Part shown: piece after piece, positions 15,483-22,711 of the stretch | How the letters are laid out: each line of letters begins with the position of its first letter | Position numbering within the stretch: the first letter of the stretch is position 1 | Assembly (NCBI GenBank): GCA_002404055.1 | Contig: DHIZ01000123.1 | Location: 13,214 to 43,460 of the forward strand | Reading direction: 5' to 3' | DNA length: 30,247 nucleotides | Source: Chloroflexi bacterium UBA4733 | Lineage (GTDB): Bacteria; Chloroflexota; UBA4733 | Notes under the pieces: generated by a model | Databases searched by the model: none | What the model saw: the letters and a program-made list of their open reading frames with translations, nothing else | What the model was told of the DNA's origin: nothing | Made by a program: the position numbers and the translations under genes

Positions 15483-17030
15483 ATGCATCATCTACCGATT
15501 GCTCGGCGCGCAGTGTTACGCACTCTGAGCGGTACTGCGGGATTGCTCCTCAGCATGCCGCTGCTCGCCGCATGCGGCGCTGCGGCGGCCACGACGTCGC
15601 TGACGAGTACGACGGCGCTGACGGCGTCCAGCGCACCGACCACAGTTGCTCAAGCCGTTTCGACATCGGCCGCTCTGGTGACGTCGACTGCCGCGTCCAT
15701 TGCCGCTCGGACCACGGCGGCTACGACGACCCAGCCGGCCACTGCCTCGGCAGTTGCTGTGAAAGCAGCCGCCGGCAGCGTCGAGTTCTGGCATCCCTGG
15801 ACCGGACCACAGTACGAGGGGCCGACCGGCATGATCGCCAAGATCGACGCGGCCTTCAATGCCAAGCATCCTGACCTGCACATCGTCGCCAGCAACGCCG
15901 GTTCGACCGTCATCGAGAAACTGTTGGCGTCTGTGGCAGCGGGGACACCGCCGGGCGTTGTCGTCGTGACGAACGGCAACGGCGATGTCTACAGCCTCGC
16001 CTACAAGAGCGTGATTCAGCCGGTGGAGACCGTCGCTGGTCCGGAACTCGGGCAGCTCAAGGACTGGTTCTTCCCGGCGATCTGGGATCTTGGCGTCTAT
16101 CAGGGCAAGGTCTGGGCGCTCCCCATGTGGACGCAGGGCTACGCCATGATGTGGAACAACAACGCCTTCCAGGAATCCGGTTTAGATCCGGCCAAGCTGC
16201 CGATCCAGACCCTTGATGAGCTGCCGCAACTCAGCCAGAAACTCAGCAAGCAGAGCGGTAACACCTACAGCCGCGTCGGCTACTGGGATACCTGGTTCGA
16301 CTGCTGTTCCCAACTGGCCCTCACCAAATATGCCGCCTCCTACGGCGGCAAGCTGATGGACGCCACGGGGACGAAGGTGACCGCCAACGACCCGAACAAC
16401 GTCAAAGCGCTGCAGTGGATCGTGGATTACCTCAAGCTGATGGACCTGGCGCGAGTCCAGGCGTACCAGAAGACCCTGGGCAGTCCGAAAGAGGGCCCCT
16501 ATCTGGCCGGCAAGTATGCCATGTGGCCGGATGGTCCCTGGCGGCTGCGCACCTTGCAGTTGTTCAACCTGCCGCGCGAGCAATTCGGCCTTGGACCTAT
16601 CCCCGCGCCGGCCGGCGTGACGGGCGGCGCCGAGAGCCACTACGGCGACATTCCAGTGATCCCGCGTGGCGCGAAGCAGGCGGACGCCTGGCAGTTCATT
16701 CGGTTCCTGACCGGTTTCGATGGTCAGGATACGTATGCCAATCTGATCATGATCCAGCCGCAGATTCCGAACTCGCAGACATTCGCTAAGAGCGCCGCCT
16801 TCAAGCCGGTGCTGACGCAGTATCCCGGCTTCGAGGTCTGGCTGGACCAGTTCTACACCGCCCGGCACTTCCTCACGCCGCCGAAGATACCAACAGCCGC
16901 CGCCTACTTTGCTACGCTCAAGCTGTACGCCGGCAAGGCGTTCTCCGGCGCGTTGTCGCCGCAGGCCGCGCTCGAGCAAGCGACCACCGCCGCCCAGCAC
17001 GATCTCGATACCGTCCTGGCCACGAAATAG
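15483..17030 (+). CDS. ABC transporter extracellular solute-binding protein, family 1 (Tat lipoprotein)
   Basis: I start at the ATG at 15483 (MHHLPIARRAVLRTLSGTAG), about 12 nt after AGAGAGG, rather than at upstream in-frame codons that precede the signal peptide; length is 515 residues. A twin-Arg signal leads to lipobox LLAACG, then a stalk of about 60 residues made almost only of Thr, Ser, Ala and Val. The binding domain begins at SVEFWHPWTGPQYEGPTG and includes HPDLHIVASNAGSTVIEKL, GKVWALPMWTQGYAMMWNN and QADAWQFIRFLTGF. The gene follows the HAD phosphatase by 107 bp on the same strand. No permease follows; a perfect SD and a short fragment do, which suggests that downstream transport genes were lost. 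Confidence 0.92.
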   Translation: MHHLPIARRAVLRTLSGTAGLLLSMPLLAACGAAAATTSLTSTTALTASSAPTTVAQAVSTSAALVTSTAASIAARTTAATTTQPATASAVAVKAAAGSVEFWHPWTGPQYEGPTGMIAKIDAAFNAKHPDLHIVASNAGSTVIEKLLASVAAGTPPGVVVVTNGNGDVYSLAYKSVIQPVETVAGPELGQLKDWFFPAIWDLGVYQGKVWALPMWTQGYAMMWNNNAFQESGLDPAKLPIQTLDELPQLSQKLSKQSGNTYSRVGYWDTWFDCCSQLALTKYAASYGGKLMDATGTKVTANDPNNVKALQWIVDYLKLMDLARVQAYQKTLGSPKEGPYLAGKYAMWPDGPWRLRTLQLFNLPREQFGLGPIPAPAGVTGGAESHYGDIPVIPRGAKQADAWQFIRFLTGFDGQDTYANLIMIQPQIPNSQTFAKSAAFKPVLTQYPGFEVWLDQFYTARHFLTPPKIPTAAAYFATLKLYAGKAFSGALSPQAALEQATTAAQHDLDTVLATK

Positions 17031-17047
17031 CTGGGCAGGAGGACCAG

Positions 17048-17224
17048 ATGAACCTGCAACATCGGCTGGCCGGCTCGCTGACGGCGGAACAGGCAGCCCG
17101 CTACGATGCGGAGGGCTATCTGGTGCGCAGCCGACAGCACCCGGAGCGCATCGCCACGCTGGAGGATTGGTTAGCCAAACGGCCTGAGCACGCAGCGGCA
17201 AACAGCGTCGCTGCCATAGTCTGA
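17048..17224 (+). pseudogene. 58-codon remnant, start of a phytanoyl-CoA dioxygenase (PhyH)-like gene
   Basis: An ideal AGGAGG five bases upstream leads into an ATG at 17048. The first about 28 residues (GSLTAEQAARYDAEGYLVRS) match the usual N-terminal pattern of PhyH-type Fe(II)/2-oxoglutarate dioxygenases (LT-EQ---Y---GYLV). The rest (PERIATLEDWLAKRPEHAAA) does not continue the family and ends at a TGA. I read it as the 5' end of a deleted gene joined to unrelated sequence. It sits 17 bp after the binding-protein stop, so it was probably the next operon gene. Confidence 0.45.
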
Positions 17225-17243
17225 ACGTGCATTTCGGGTGGCA

Positions 17244-17270
17244 GCGTCCGGGATGTCCCAGCGGTCGGCG
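17244..17270 (-). pseudogene. tiny Gfo/Idh/MocA-like remnant
   Basis: On the minus strand this reads DADRWDIPDAAT, close to FADRWDIPDATS of the oxidoreductase at 18151-19185. Twenty bases (17244-17263) are identical to 19034-19053. The flanks do not extend the match, so this is either a leftover of a paralogous oxidoreductase gene or a chance local duplicate. Confidence 0.35.
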
Positions 17271-17271
17271 T

Positions 17272-17979
17272 CTACGCTTGAGGCCCTTCCAGCGTTGCGC
17301 GCAAACGTGCCAACTCTGCCTCGGCCGCAGCAGCGCGTGCGGCCTCGCGCACCGCTCGTGCGGCTTCTTCCTCTGGAGAAGGCAAACGCTCCCCGTGCTC
17401 GTCCACCACGCGGAGCCAGGGAAGTTCGCTCACCTGCAGCCCCAGGCCGTTTAGCACCGCGCTGCGCAGCACCCCGGCAGCATCAACCGCCCACTCCACC
17501 CAGGCGCCGTCGCCAGCACGGCGCCAGCCGAACAACTTTGGCCCGTCCTCTGGGCGTTCTGGCCAAAACAGCACGTACTCCTCCACGCCCATTTGCTCGT
17601 AATAGCCCGGCTTCTTGACGGTGTCGCGCTCCACGCTGTCGTGCGTCACGATCTCCAGCACCAGACGCGGCGGCTTGCCTTCAATGCGCACGTCCCAGGA
17701 ATCGCGCAGCCGCTCGTCGGCCTCCACCACCAACACGTCCGGCCCCAGCGTCAACGTGCCGCCCTCCGACTTTGGTGCAGTGACGCTGAGCTCGCCAGTG
17801 ACATGCCAGCCCAGGTTGCGGCGTTCGGCGTGCAGGCGCAGGATGCCGACCAGCAAACGCGCCACGAAGTATTGGAACTCCGGCATCGTCATCCAGGGCG
17901 CCTCATTCGTGTCATCGACTGCTCCCTGCACCAGCGGCGTCGTCCGGACAACGGTCTCCGCAAGGTTGGCGATGGCCAT
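17272..17979 (-). CDS. Uma2-family (DUF820) restriction-endonuclease-like protein
   Basis: This 235-residue protein has the PD-(D/E)XK-type core of the Uma2 family: GPDVLVVEADERL (catalytic Asp), PRLVLEIVTHDSVERDTVKK (Glu-Ile-Val with downstream Lys), YYEQMGVEEYVLFWPE and LFGWRRAGDG. The C-terminal tail (about 195-230) is an Ala/Glu/Arg-rich coiled-coil helix, common in this family. AGAGGAG lies 6 nt before the ATG. These genes are very abundant in Chloroflexota and Cyanobacteria and often travel alone; their role is unresolved, with mobile-element or defence functions proposed. It has no functional link to its glycan-related neighbours and may have arrived independently. Confidence 0.9.
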   Translation of the reverse strand: MAIANLAETVVRTTPLVQGAVDDTNEAPWMTMPEFQYFVARLLVGILRLHAERRNLGWHVTGELSVTAPKSEGGTLTLGPDVLVVEADERLRDSWDVRIEGKPPRLVLEIVTHDSVERDTVKKPGYYEQMGVEEYVLFWPERPEDGPKLFGWRRAGDGAWVEWAVDAAGVLRSAVLNGLGLQVSELPWLRVVDEHGERLPSPEEEAARAVREAARAAAAEAELARLRATLEGPQA

Positions 17980-18037
17980 CCGCTGCTCCTCTCTCCTGCA
18001 CCTGCAGCGTCATTCTAGCGCATTACCAGGGCAGTGC

Positions 18038-18147
18038 TCGACGAGCGCCGTCGTCGGAAGCAAGAGGGCGCTACGGGCCGATGATGCAGCCGCCCTTCCA
18101 TTTCACACGGCGTGTTGCTGTACATGCCTTGTGGACGGCCTTCTGGC
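18038..18147. other. intergenic hairpins between Uma2 and Gfo/Idh genes
   Basis: The 170-bp gap contains CGACGA-GCGCCG-TCGTCG (about 18038-18055) and the palindrome GGCC-TTCT-GGCC (about 18136-18147), the latter just 3' of the oxidoreductase stop and a possible terminator. No T tract and no gene are seen. Confidence 0.3.
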
Positions 18148-18150
18148 CGC

Positions 18151-19185
18151 CTACACGTCCAGCGTTACCCAGCGATGCTCGCGCATGGAGCGGTAGGCGG
18201 CGTCGATGATGGTGTTGACGACCAAGCCATCGGCAAACGTCTCTCGGGGCTGCTGCCGGCGGGCGACGCATTCGACAAAGTGCTTCATCTCTTCGTGGTA
18301 GCCGTACACTCGAGCCTCGTCGGGGAGCGGGAAGACCCAACCGCTGGCCGATTCCGCCTTCTCCAGCAGGTAGCTGCCCGTGCCGCGCACGAACCCATGT
18401 ATAGGAGTAGAACGGGTGACGTCGGTGAAAAGGCTGCCTTCCGTCCCGAAGACCTCGTTGCGCAGGTCCAGCGAGCCCCGCGCTGTCCAGCTCAGTTCGC
18501 TCTGGCCCAGCGAGCCATCGGCAAAGCGCAGCAAGACGACCGCGTTATCCTCCGCCGTGGTCTTATCGGTGTGAACGAGCGTCGCGCCCCAGGCGAGTAC
18601 CTCGACCGGCTTGACCTCCTTGCCGATGAAGTAGCGAGCAGCTTCGATGGTATGGCAGCCCATATCCAGCAGAGCGCCGCCGCCGGCTTCTTCGGCGCTC
18701 CAGAAGTGCGGGGCGTGCGGCCCGGCGTGCGCCTCGCGGGAGCGCACGGTCAGCACCCTGCCGATGGCACCCTCCTCGATCAGGCTGCGGGCGCGCATCA
18801 CGGCCGGGCTGAACACCTCCGTTTCGGCGTAGCCGTGCAGCACACCGGCCGCTTCCACCGCGGCCAACATCTGGCGGGCCTCGTCGGCGTTGCGCCCCAG
18901 TGGCTTCGTGCAGACGACGTGCTTCTTGTGGCGCGCTGCCAGGTGCACGGCCTCCAGGTGGACCTTGTTGGGAAGGGCGATCAGCAGCAGGTCAAGGTCG
19001 GCTCGTGCCGCCAGCGCTTCCATATCGCTGGTGGCGTCCGGGATGTCCCAGCGATCCGCAAAAGCTCGGGCACGGGCGGCATCACGTCCCGCCACGGCCA
19101 GCACGCGGGCGTTGGGCACCTCCGCCAGCCCTTGCATATAGAAGGTGGCGACGAAGCCGCAACCGAGCAGACCGATGTTGACCAT
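18151..19185 (-). CDS. Gfo/Idh/MocA-family NAD(P)-dependent oxidoreductase
   Basis: This 344-residue protein has the family's two domains. The N-terminal Rossmann fold shows NIGLLGCGFVATFYMQGL, VLAVAGRDAARARAFADRW, DLLLIALPNKVHLEAV and VVCTKPLGRNADEARQML (the E/T-K-P motif with the conserved Lys). The C-terminal alpha/beta domain has GGGALLDMGCHTIEAARYF, in which Asp and His are the usual catalytic pair, and ends in VVNTIIDAAYRSMREHRWV. GAGAGGAG precedes the ATG by about 7 nt. Such enzymes oxidise or reduce sugars, cyclitols or glycosides; 3-keto-glycoside chemistry with the DUF1080 protein nearby is possible but unproven. It is divergent from the unrecognised helical protein gene. Confidence 0.93.
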   Translation of the reverse strand: MVNIGLLGCGFVATFYMQGLAEVPNARVLAVAGRDAARARAFADRWDIPDATSDMEALAARADLDLLLIALPNKVHLEAVHLAARHKKHVVCTKPLGRNADEARQMLAAVEAAGVLHGYAETEVFSPAVMRARSLIEEGAIGRVLTVRSREAHAGPHAPHFWSAEEAGGGALLDMGCHTIEAARYFIGKEVKPVEVLAWGATLVHTDKTTAEDNAVVLLRFADGSLGQSELSWTARGSLDLRNEVFGTEGSLFTDVTRSTPIHGFVRGTGSYLLEKAESASGWVFPLPDEARVYGYHEEMKHFVECVARRQQPRETFADGLVVNTIIDAAYRSMREHRWVTLDV

Positions 19186-19285
19186 AGCGTTGCTCCTCTC
19201 ATTGGCGTCCAGGGTGTGATAGTACTCGCTGAATCGTAGGGTATCCTCCGTCCCAGCAGCAAGGAGTCGAGAGTTGGAGGGCGAC

Positions 19286-20167
19286 GTGACGGCTCCGAAC
19301 TACCGCTATGCGGGGTTGCAGCGGGTGCAGTCCGCCGGCCTCTCGGTGGCGATGAGCGCCGAGCGGTTGCGACGCTTCGCCTACACGGAGCAACGCCTGA
19401 TGCGGCTGCTGGCCTCGCGGATCGTGTCCATCCCGGAGCGCGACATCAAAGTCCTGCTCGGGCGCTGCCAGTACGAAGCTGCCCTCCGCGCCGACAGTTG
19501 GCGGCAGCGCATCATGGAGTTGCGCATCCCCAAAGGCAAGCTGGAAGCCGTGCCCGACCCGGCGCTCGCCACGCTATTTGATGTGGCCGAGCACCTGCCG
19601 GGCAGCTATCCGTTCCTGGCGGCTGTCAGCAACGTCCTGCTACCCGCGCTTCGCCAGGCCCACTCGGCATATATCGCCAGTGCCAACGACCTCGCCGACT
19701 ACGCCAGCGTTCGGCTTGCCCGCCAGGCATTGCTGGAACTGGAACAGCACGCGCACCTCCTGGCCGCCGCCCGGGCAGGCCTCGAAGCCACCTACGGTCG
19801 GCGTGACGCCATCCCGATGCGCGATTACGAGGGTGTGTTCGCCATGGAAGCGCCACCCTTGGAGCAGTACGCCGTACTTGGCCTGGAGGTCGAAGGCAAG
19901 AACATGAGGTACCCGCCAGGCAAACGCCAGGAATGGGAGTTCGCCCGCGACACGGCGAGGCACCCGCTGGCGACCGCCTTCCAGGATTTCGATTGGGCCG
20001 ACGAGGTGTTGCACGTCAACATCGCTCGCCGCCAGCTCGATAGCTGGTTTCCGGGCGGCCTTAAGCAGATCGGCGAGTTCGCCAGGCAGGGCAAGGAGCA
20101 CCGCAGCGAAGTCAAGCACCGGCAAGCCCCCACGGCCATTCCCCGTCCGCCGGGGGTGCATAAGTAG
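19286..20167 (+). CDS. uncharacterised helical protein, possibly ferritin-like fold
   Basis: The start is GTG 19286, preceded by TGGAGGG at 4-5 nt; an in-frame TTG at 19274 lies within that SD. The product is about 293 residues, mostly alpha-helical. Several helices carry potential metal ligands: AYTEQRLMRLL, LGRCQYEAALRADSW, LLELEQHAHLLAAA and DWADEVLHVNIARRQLDSW, the last with an ExxH pattern typical of ferritin-like diiron sites. The C-terminal about 30 residues are basic and Pro-rich and probably unstructured. I do not recognise a named family with confidence; DUF455-like or PaaA/C-like relatives are possibilities. It is divergent from the Gfo/Idh gene and 16 bp upstream of a truncated binding-protein gene, so it was probably part of the same sugar operon. 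Confidence 0.7.
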   Translation: MTAPNYRYAGLQRVQSAGLSVAMSAERLRRFAYTEQRLMRLLASRIVSIPERDIKVLLGRCQYEAALRADSWRQRIMELRIPKGKLEAVPDPALATLFDVAEHLPGSYPFLAAVSNVLLPALRQAHSAYIASANDLADYASVRLARQALLELEQHAHLLAAARAGLEATYGRRDAIPMRDYEGVFAMEAPPLEQYAVLGLEVEGKNMRYPPGKRQEWEFARDTARHPLATAFQDFDWADEVLHVNIARRQLDSWFPGGLKQIGEFARQGKEHRSEVKHRQAPTAIPRPPGVHK

Positions 20168-20183
20168 GAGAGGAAGGCAGCCC

Positions 20184-20806
20184 ATGGACTATCGCAGCAC
20201 GCGGCGCGGTTTTCTGGCAATGTTGAGTCTTAGCGTTGTCGGTCTCGCCCTAAGCGCCTGCGGCACCACGCCTGTGTCCACGACGGCAGCGACCAGCAGT
20301 GCCGCATCCAGCGCCGTCACCAGCGCGCGACTGAGCGGGCAAGTCACCACGCAGGCAACTGCAACAACCCAGTCGGCGGCAATTACGTCAGCGACGTCCG
20401 TCTCCAGCAGCGCCGCGACACACACGTCGGCGGCGGAAACGGCGTCATCTGCATTGACGGCAGTCACGCCAGCCGCGGCCACACCCATCGGCAAGGCAGT
20501 GACGTTGCAGATCACCTCCTGGCTCACCCCCAAGCCGGATCAAGCTGCCTATGCCGGCATTTTTGCCGCCTATCAGAAGGTGCAGCCGAACGTCCAGCTC
20601 CAGCAGCAAACGACGCCGAACGCACAGTACTTTACGCACGCGACGGCCCTGCTGGCGGGTGGCTCGATTCCTGACCTCATGGAGACGAATCCCGGCTTCA
20701 GCCAATCGCTGGGCGTGAAGGGCGCCATCCGCGCGCTTGACCCGTTGATCGCCCAGGCCAAGATTCCGCTCGACCAGTATGTGCAGACGGCGCTGGAGTT
20801 AGGCCG
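20184..20806 (+). pseudogene. truncated solute-binding protein (Tat lipoprotein), 5' part only
   Basis: A good SD (GGAGAGGAAGG) precedes ATG 20184. The signal STRRGFLAMLSLSVVGLALS leads to lipobox LSAC and a Ser/Thr/Ala stalk of about 80 residues. A family-1 binding domain starts (VTLQITSWLTPKPDQAAYAG, GSIPDLMETNPGFSQSLG, PLDQYVQTALELG) and breaks off after about 207 residues, half the normal size. From about 20800 the DNA encodes a metallophosphoesterase in another frame, while the binding-protein frame runs on as Cys/Trp/Pro-rich nonsense to a stop at 21134. A deletion that joined two genes explains this. The stub could still be exported and lipidated but should not bind ligand. Confidence 0.85.
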
Positions 20807-21286
20807 CTGGCCCCCGTCGAGCAACAGGTGGCAGACGCCACCTCGCGGTTGCTGGGGCCGGAGCGCCTGCGGTGGCTGCGCCAACTACCCTTGCAGTGGC
20901 GCGCTGGCGATATGCTCCTCGTCCACGCGACCCCCGACGACCTGGAACGTGCCCCCGCGCTCACCGCCAGTGCCGACGAGTTGCAGCGGCAGTTTGGCGG
21001 GCAGGGGGTGGCGCTGGTGGTCTATGGCCACACCCATCGTCCCGGCGTGCGCCGGATTTCCGATTTCACACTCGCCAACAGCGGCAGTGTCGGGCAGCCC
21101 TATGACGGAGATTGGCGTGCCTCGTACCTGTTGATAGACGATGGGAGGGTCGAGGTTCGGCGGGTGACCTATGACCCCCAGCGCGAGCTGGCCGACCTGG
21201 CGGCTTCGGACTACCCGTTTGCAGCGTCGATTTTCGAGATGCGCCGCCGAGGCGAATATCTATCGCTCCCGGCGACGGCGCCATAG
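20807..21286 (+). pseudogene. metallophosphoesterase (YfcE/calcineurin-like), 3' part only
   Basis: In the +1 frame relative to the binding-protein stub the sequence reads APVEQQVADATSRLLGPERL, then DMLLVHATPDD (metal-binding His), VALVVYGHTHRPGVRR (GHTH metal motif), FTLANSGSVGQP and ASYLLIDDGRVEVRRVTYD. This is the C-terminal half of a calcineurin-like phosphodiesterase or phosphatase. The N-terminal DxH and GNHD/E motifs that complete the dimetal site are absent, so it cannot be active alone. The GTG at 20828 has no SD. Together with the preceding stub it marks a deletion junction near 20800. Confidence 0.85.
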
Positions 21287-21357
21287 CCTGGAGGTGCGGT
21301 TCGTGCGGCCTCCGACCGGTTCCAGCGATGTTGCTGGGAACGAACCTGATTGGGACG

Positions 21358-21903
21358 TCAGCAATGTCCAGAAATCAGCTCCTGCTTGATCCGGCGCAGT
21401 TGGCGCACCAGATCAGCGCCGCGGTGGTACCGGCTGTGGTCGGCCCAGCCGCCGCCGAGCTGATGCACCCAGTCCAGGGGCGCTGGCGGTTCATCCCTCC
21501 ACTCGCTGTCCGGCGGATAGAAGAGGTACATGTCCCAGGCAACCCGATCTTCGGCCCCGAGGGAGCGCGCAATGCTCCGGCCCGCCAGTCGAGAAGGGTC
21601 ATAGAACTGGCGCACGCTCGGATCGTCGACCAGGCTTGCCGACCGACAGGCGGCGTCTTCGTCGTCTCCCGCCAACATCGGCAGCCAGACGACGAACGCA
21701 GGGATTATCGGCTCGTCGGCGTTGCCAATGATTGCTGTGCGCACCGCACGGGCGCCGGCGAGACATGGCGGTCAGGTGGGCGAGAGTAGGGCGAGAAAGC
21801 GCGGTTCGCCCTTGTGGTCGTTGAAGGAGTGCTGGAGTGGCTCCAGCGATACTGACAGCCCGGTGACACCACCAGCCTGCGCGCCGCTCCATGATGCGGT
21901 CAT
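21358..21903 (-). CDS. thioredoxin-like redox protein with in-frame UGA at the first CxxC position (candidate selenoprotein)
   Basis: The gene starts at ATG 21903 (MTASWSGAQAGGVTGLSVSL), with GGAAGG about 7 nt upstream, and ends at 21358; 181 codons if TGA 21774-21772 is read as an amino acid. That TGA is codon 44, in PRFLALLSPT-(UGA)-PPCLAGARAV. In thioredoxin-like proteins the Cys-Pro-Pro-Cys site follows just such a strand. The frame continues without another stop through FVVWLPMLAGDDEDAA, VDDPSVRQFYDPSR, VAWDMYLFYPPDSEW and a C-terminal GHC, and all of it looks like real protein. I therefore favour Sec44 in a U-P-P-C motif over decay. The alternative is a TGC-to-TGA nonsense mutation, which cannot be excluded because neighbouring genes are broken. 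Whether selA/B/C/D exist is not visible here. Confidence 0.7.
21737..21749 (-). other. candidate bacterial SECIS stem-loop
   Basis: On the minus strand GTGC-GGTGC-GCAC (or GTGCG-GTG-CGCAC) forms a 4-5 bp stem whose loop begins with G and contains GGT. The loop begins about 26 nt after the TGA, within the distance range known for bacterial SECIS elements. The stem is short and GC-rich, so it could be chance. Confidence 0.4.
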
Positions 21904-22000
21904 GAGACACCTTCCGCCGGTTGCGCCCAGTCCCTCAACACAGCCAATTGTCGCGGATATGGGGACGAGCATTGGCGCCCTACGCGCTCGTATGGCCAGT

Positions 22001-22015
22001 TGAGCAAACTGCTCA
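22001..22015. promoter_or_regulatory. perfect inverted repeat upstream of the UGA-containing gene
   Basis: TGAGCA-AAC-TGCTCA has 6-bp perfect arms, about 100 bp upstream of ATG 21903 and about 70 bp upstream of the divergent promoter at 22066. It may be an operator for either direction. The 21904-22205 interval holds no other recognisable gene. Confidence 0.3.
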
Positions 22016-22065
22016 GCAGTATCGCGTATGTGACTCCAACAAGCGTACCAGGGTGGTCCTCCGGC

Positions 22066-22094
22066 TGGACCAATGCAATAACGGCGTCTATACT
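22066..22094 (+). promoter_or_regulatory. sigma70-type promoter facing the permease remnant and fifth binding protein
   Basis: TGGACC at 22066-22071 and TATACT at 22089-22094 are separated by 17 bp. The -10 is near consensus. It could still drive the intact binding-protein gene at 22712. Confidence 0.45.
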
Positions 22095-22205
22095 CTACAC
22101 AACCCCCAAGACAAGCTGCAGACGCGGCCACTCCTGGCAAAGCGGAGTTCGTGGTGGAGGTAGAGGAGGTCATCGTATCAGCATCAATGTCCCGGCGTCG
22201 CTGGC

Positions 22206-22553
22206 TGCACCGGCCTGAACCTCGTCAGCGCCCGCGCCGGGGCCTTCGTCGGGTTGGCAAACTTTACCCAACTCGCCCAGGACACTGACCTGCGTGACGC
22301 CATTGACCACACGTTGATCTTCGCCGGTGGCTCGCTGGCGATCTCCTGCTCGCTCGGACTGTTGCTGGCACTGCTGCTTGATCAGCCGCGCCGGCTGCCC
22401 GGTTTGCTGCTGGCCTTCTTCGGCCAATTCAAGAGCGATTGGGCCGGCCTGATGGCCGCCTCCGTGGTGATGAGCATCCCGGCGATCCTGCTCTTCGCGC
22501 TCGTCCAGCGCTTTCTGGTTGGGGGGTTGGCGGCCGGGGCGGTGCGCGGGTGA
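22206..22553 (+). pseudogene. ABC sugar permease remnant: MalF-like 5' part fused to MalG-like 3' end
   Basis: The open frame reads FVGLANFTQLAQDTDLRD, HTLIFAGGSLAISCSLGLLL and ALLLDQPRRLPG, the N-terminal region of a CUT1 (MalF-type) permease. It then passes directly to FFGQFKSDWAGLMAASVV, SIPAILLFALVQRFLVGG and AAGAVRG, the diagnostic C-terminus of the partner MalG-type permease. The central membrane domain and the EAA loop that contacts the ATPase are missing from both. The first in-frame start-like codon is TTG 22254, without a clear SD; the true 5' end is also lost or frameshifted. An in-frame deletion between adjacent malF- and malG-like genes explains this. The remnant precedes an intact binding-protein gene, whose cognate permeases these probably were. 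Confidence 0.85.
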
Positions 22554-22711
22554 GCAACGGTTTGGTAGTTGGAGTTCCGATGCGAACATCGGTCAGAAAG
22601 GATTGCTGTCAGTATTGCGCTCCTGACCAGCGCGGAGGAAGATACGCGGCGCGCCCACTTGATCGCGCGACATCACCAACGCCATAACGTCATAAGGAAA
22701 GGGGTCCCTGC

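Noticed and set aside
20828..21286. Functional short phosphoesterase starting at GTG 20828
   Set aside because: It lacks the N-terminal metal motifs and any SD, and begins inside a fused binding-protein frame.
21772..22173. Independent 133-aa minus-strand protein ending at the TGA
   Set aside because: Its first 90 residues lie upstream of the SD and ATG at 21903 and are not protein-like; the remainder is the N-terminus of the UGA-containing protein.
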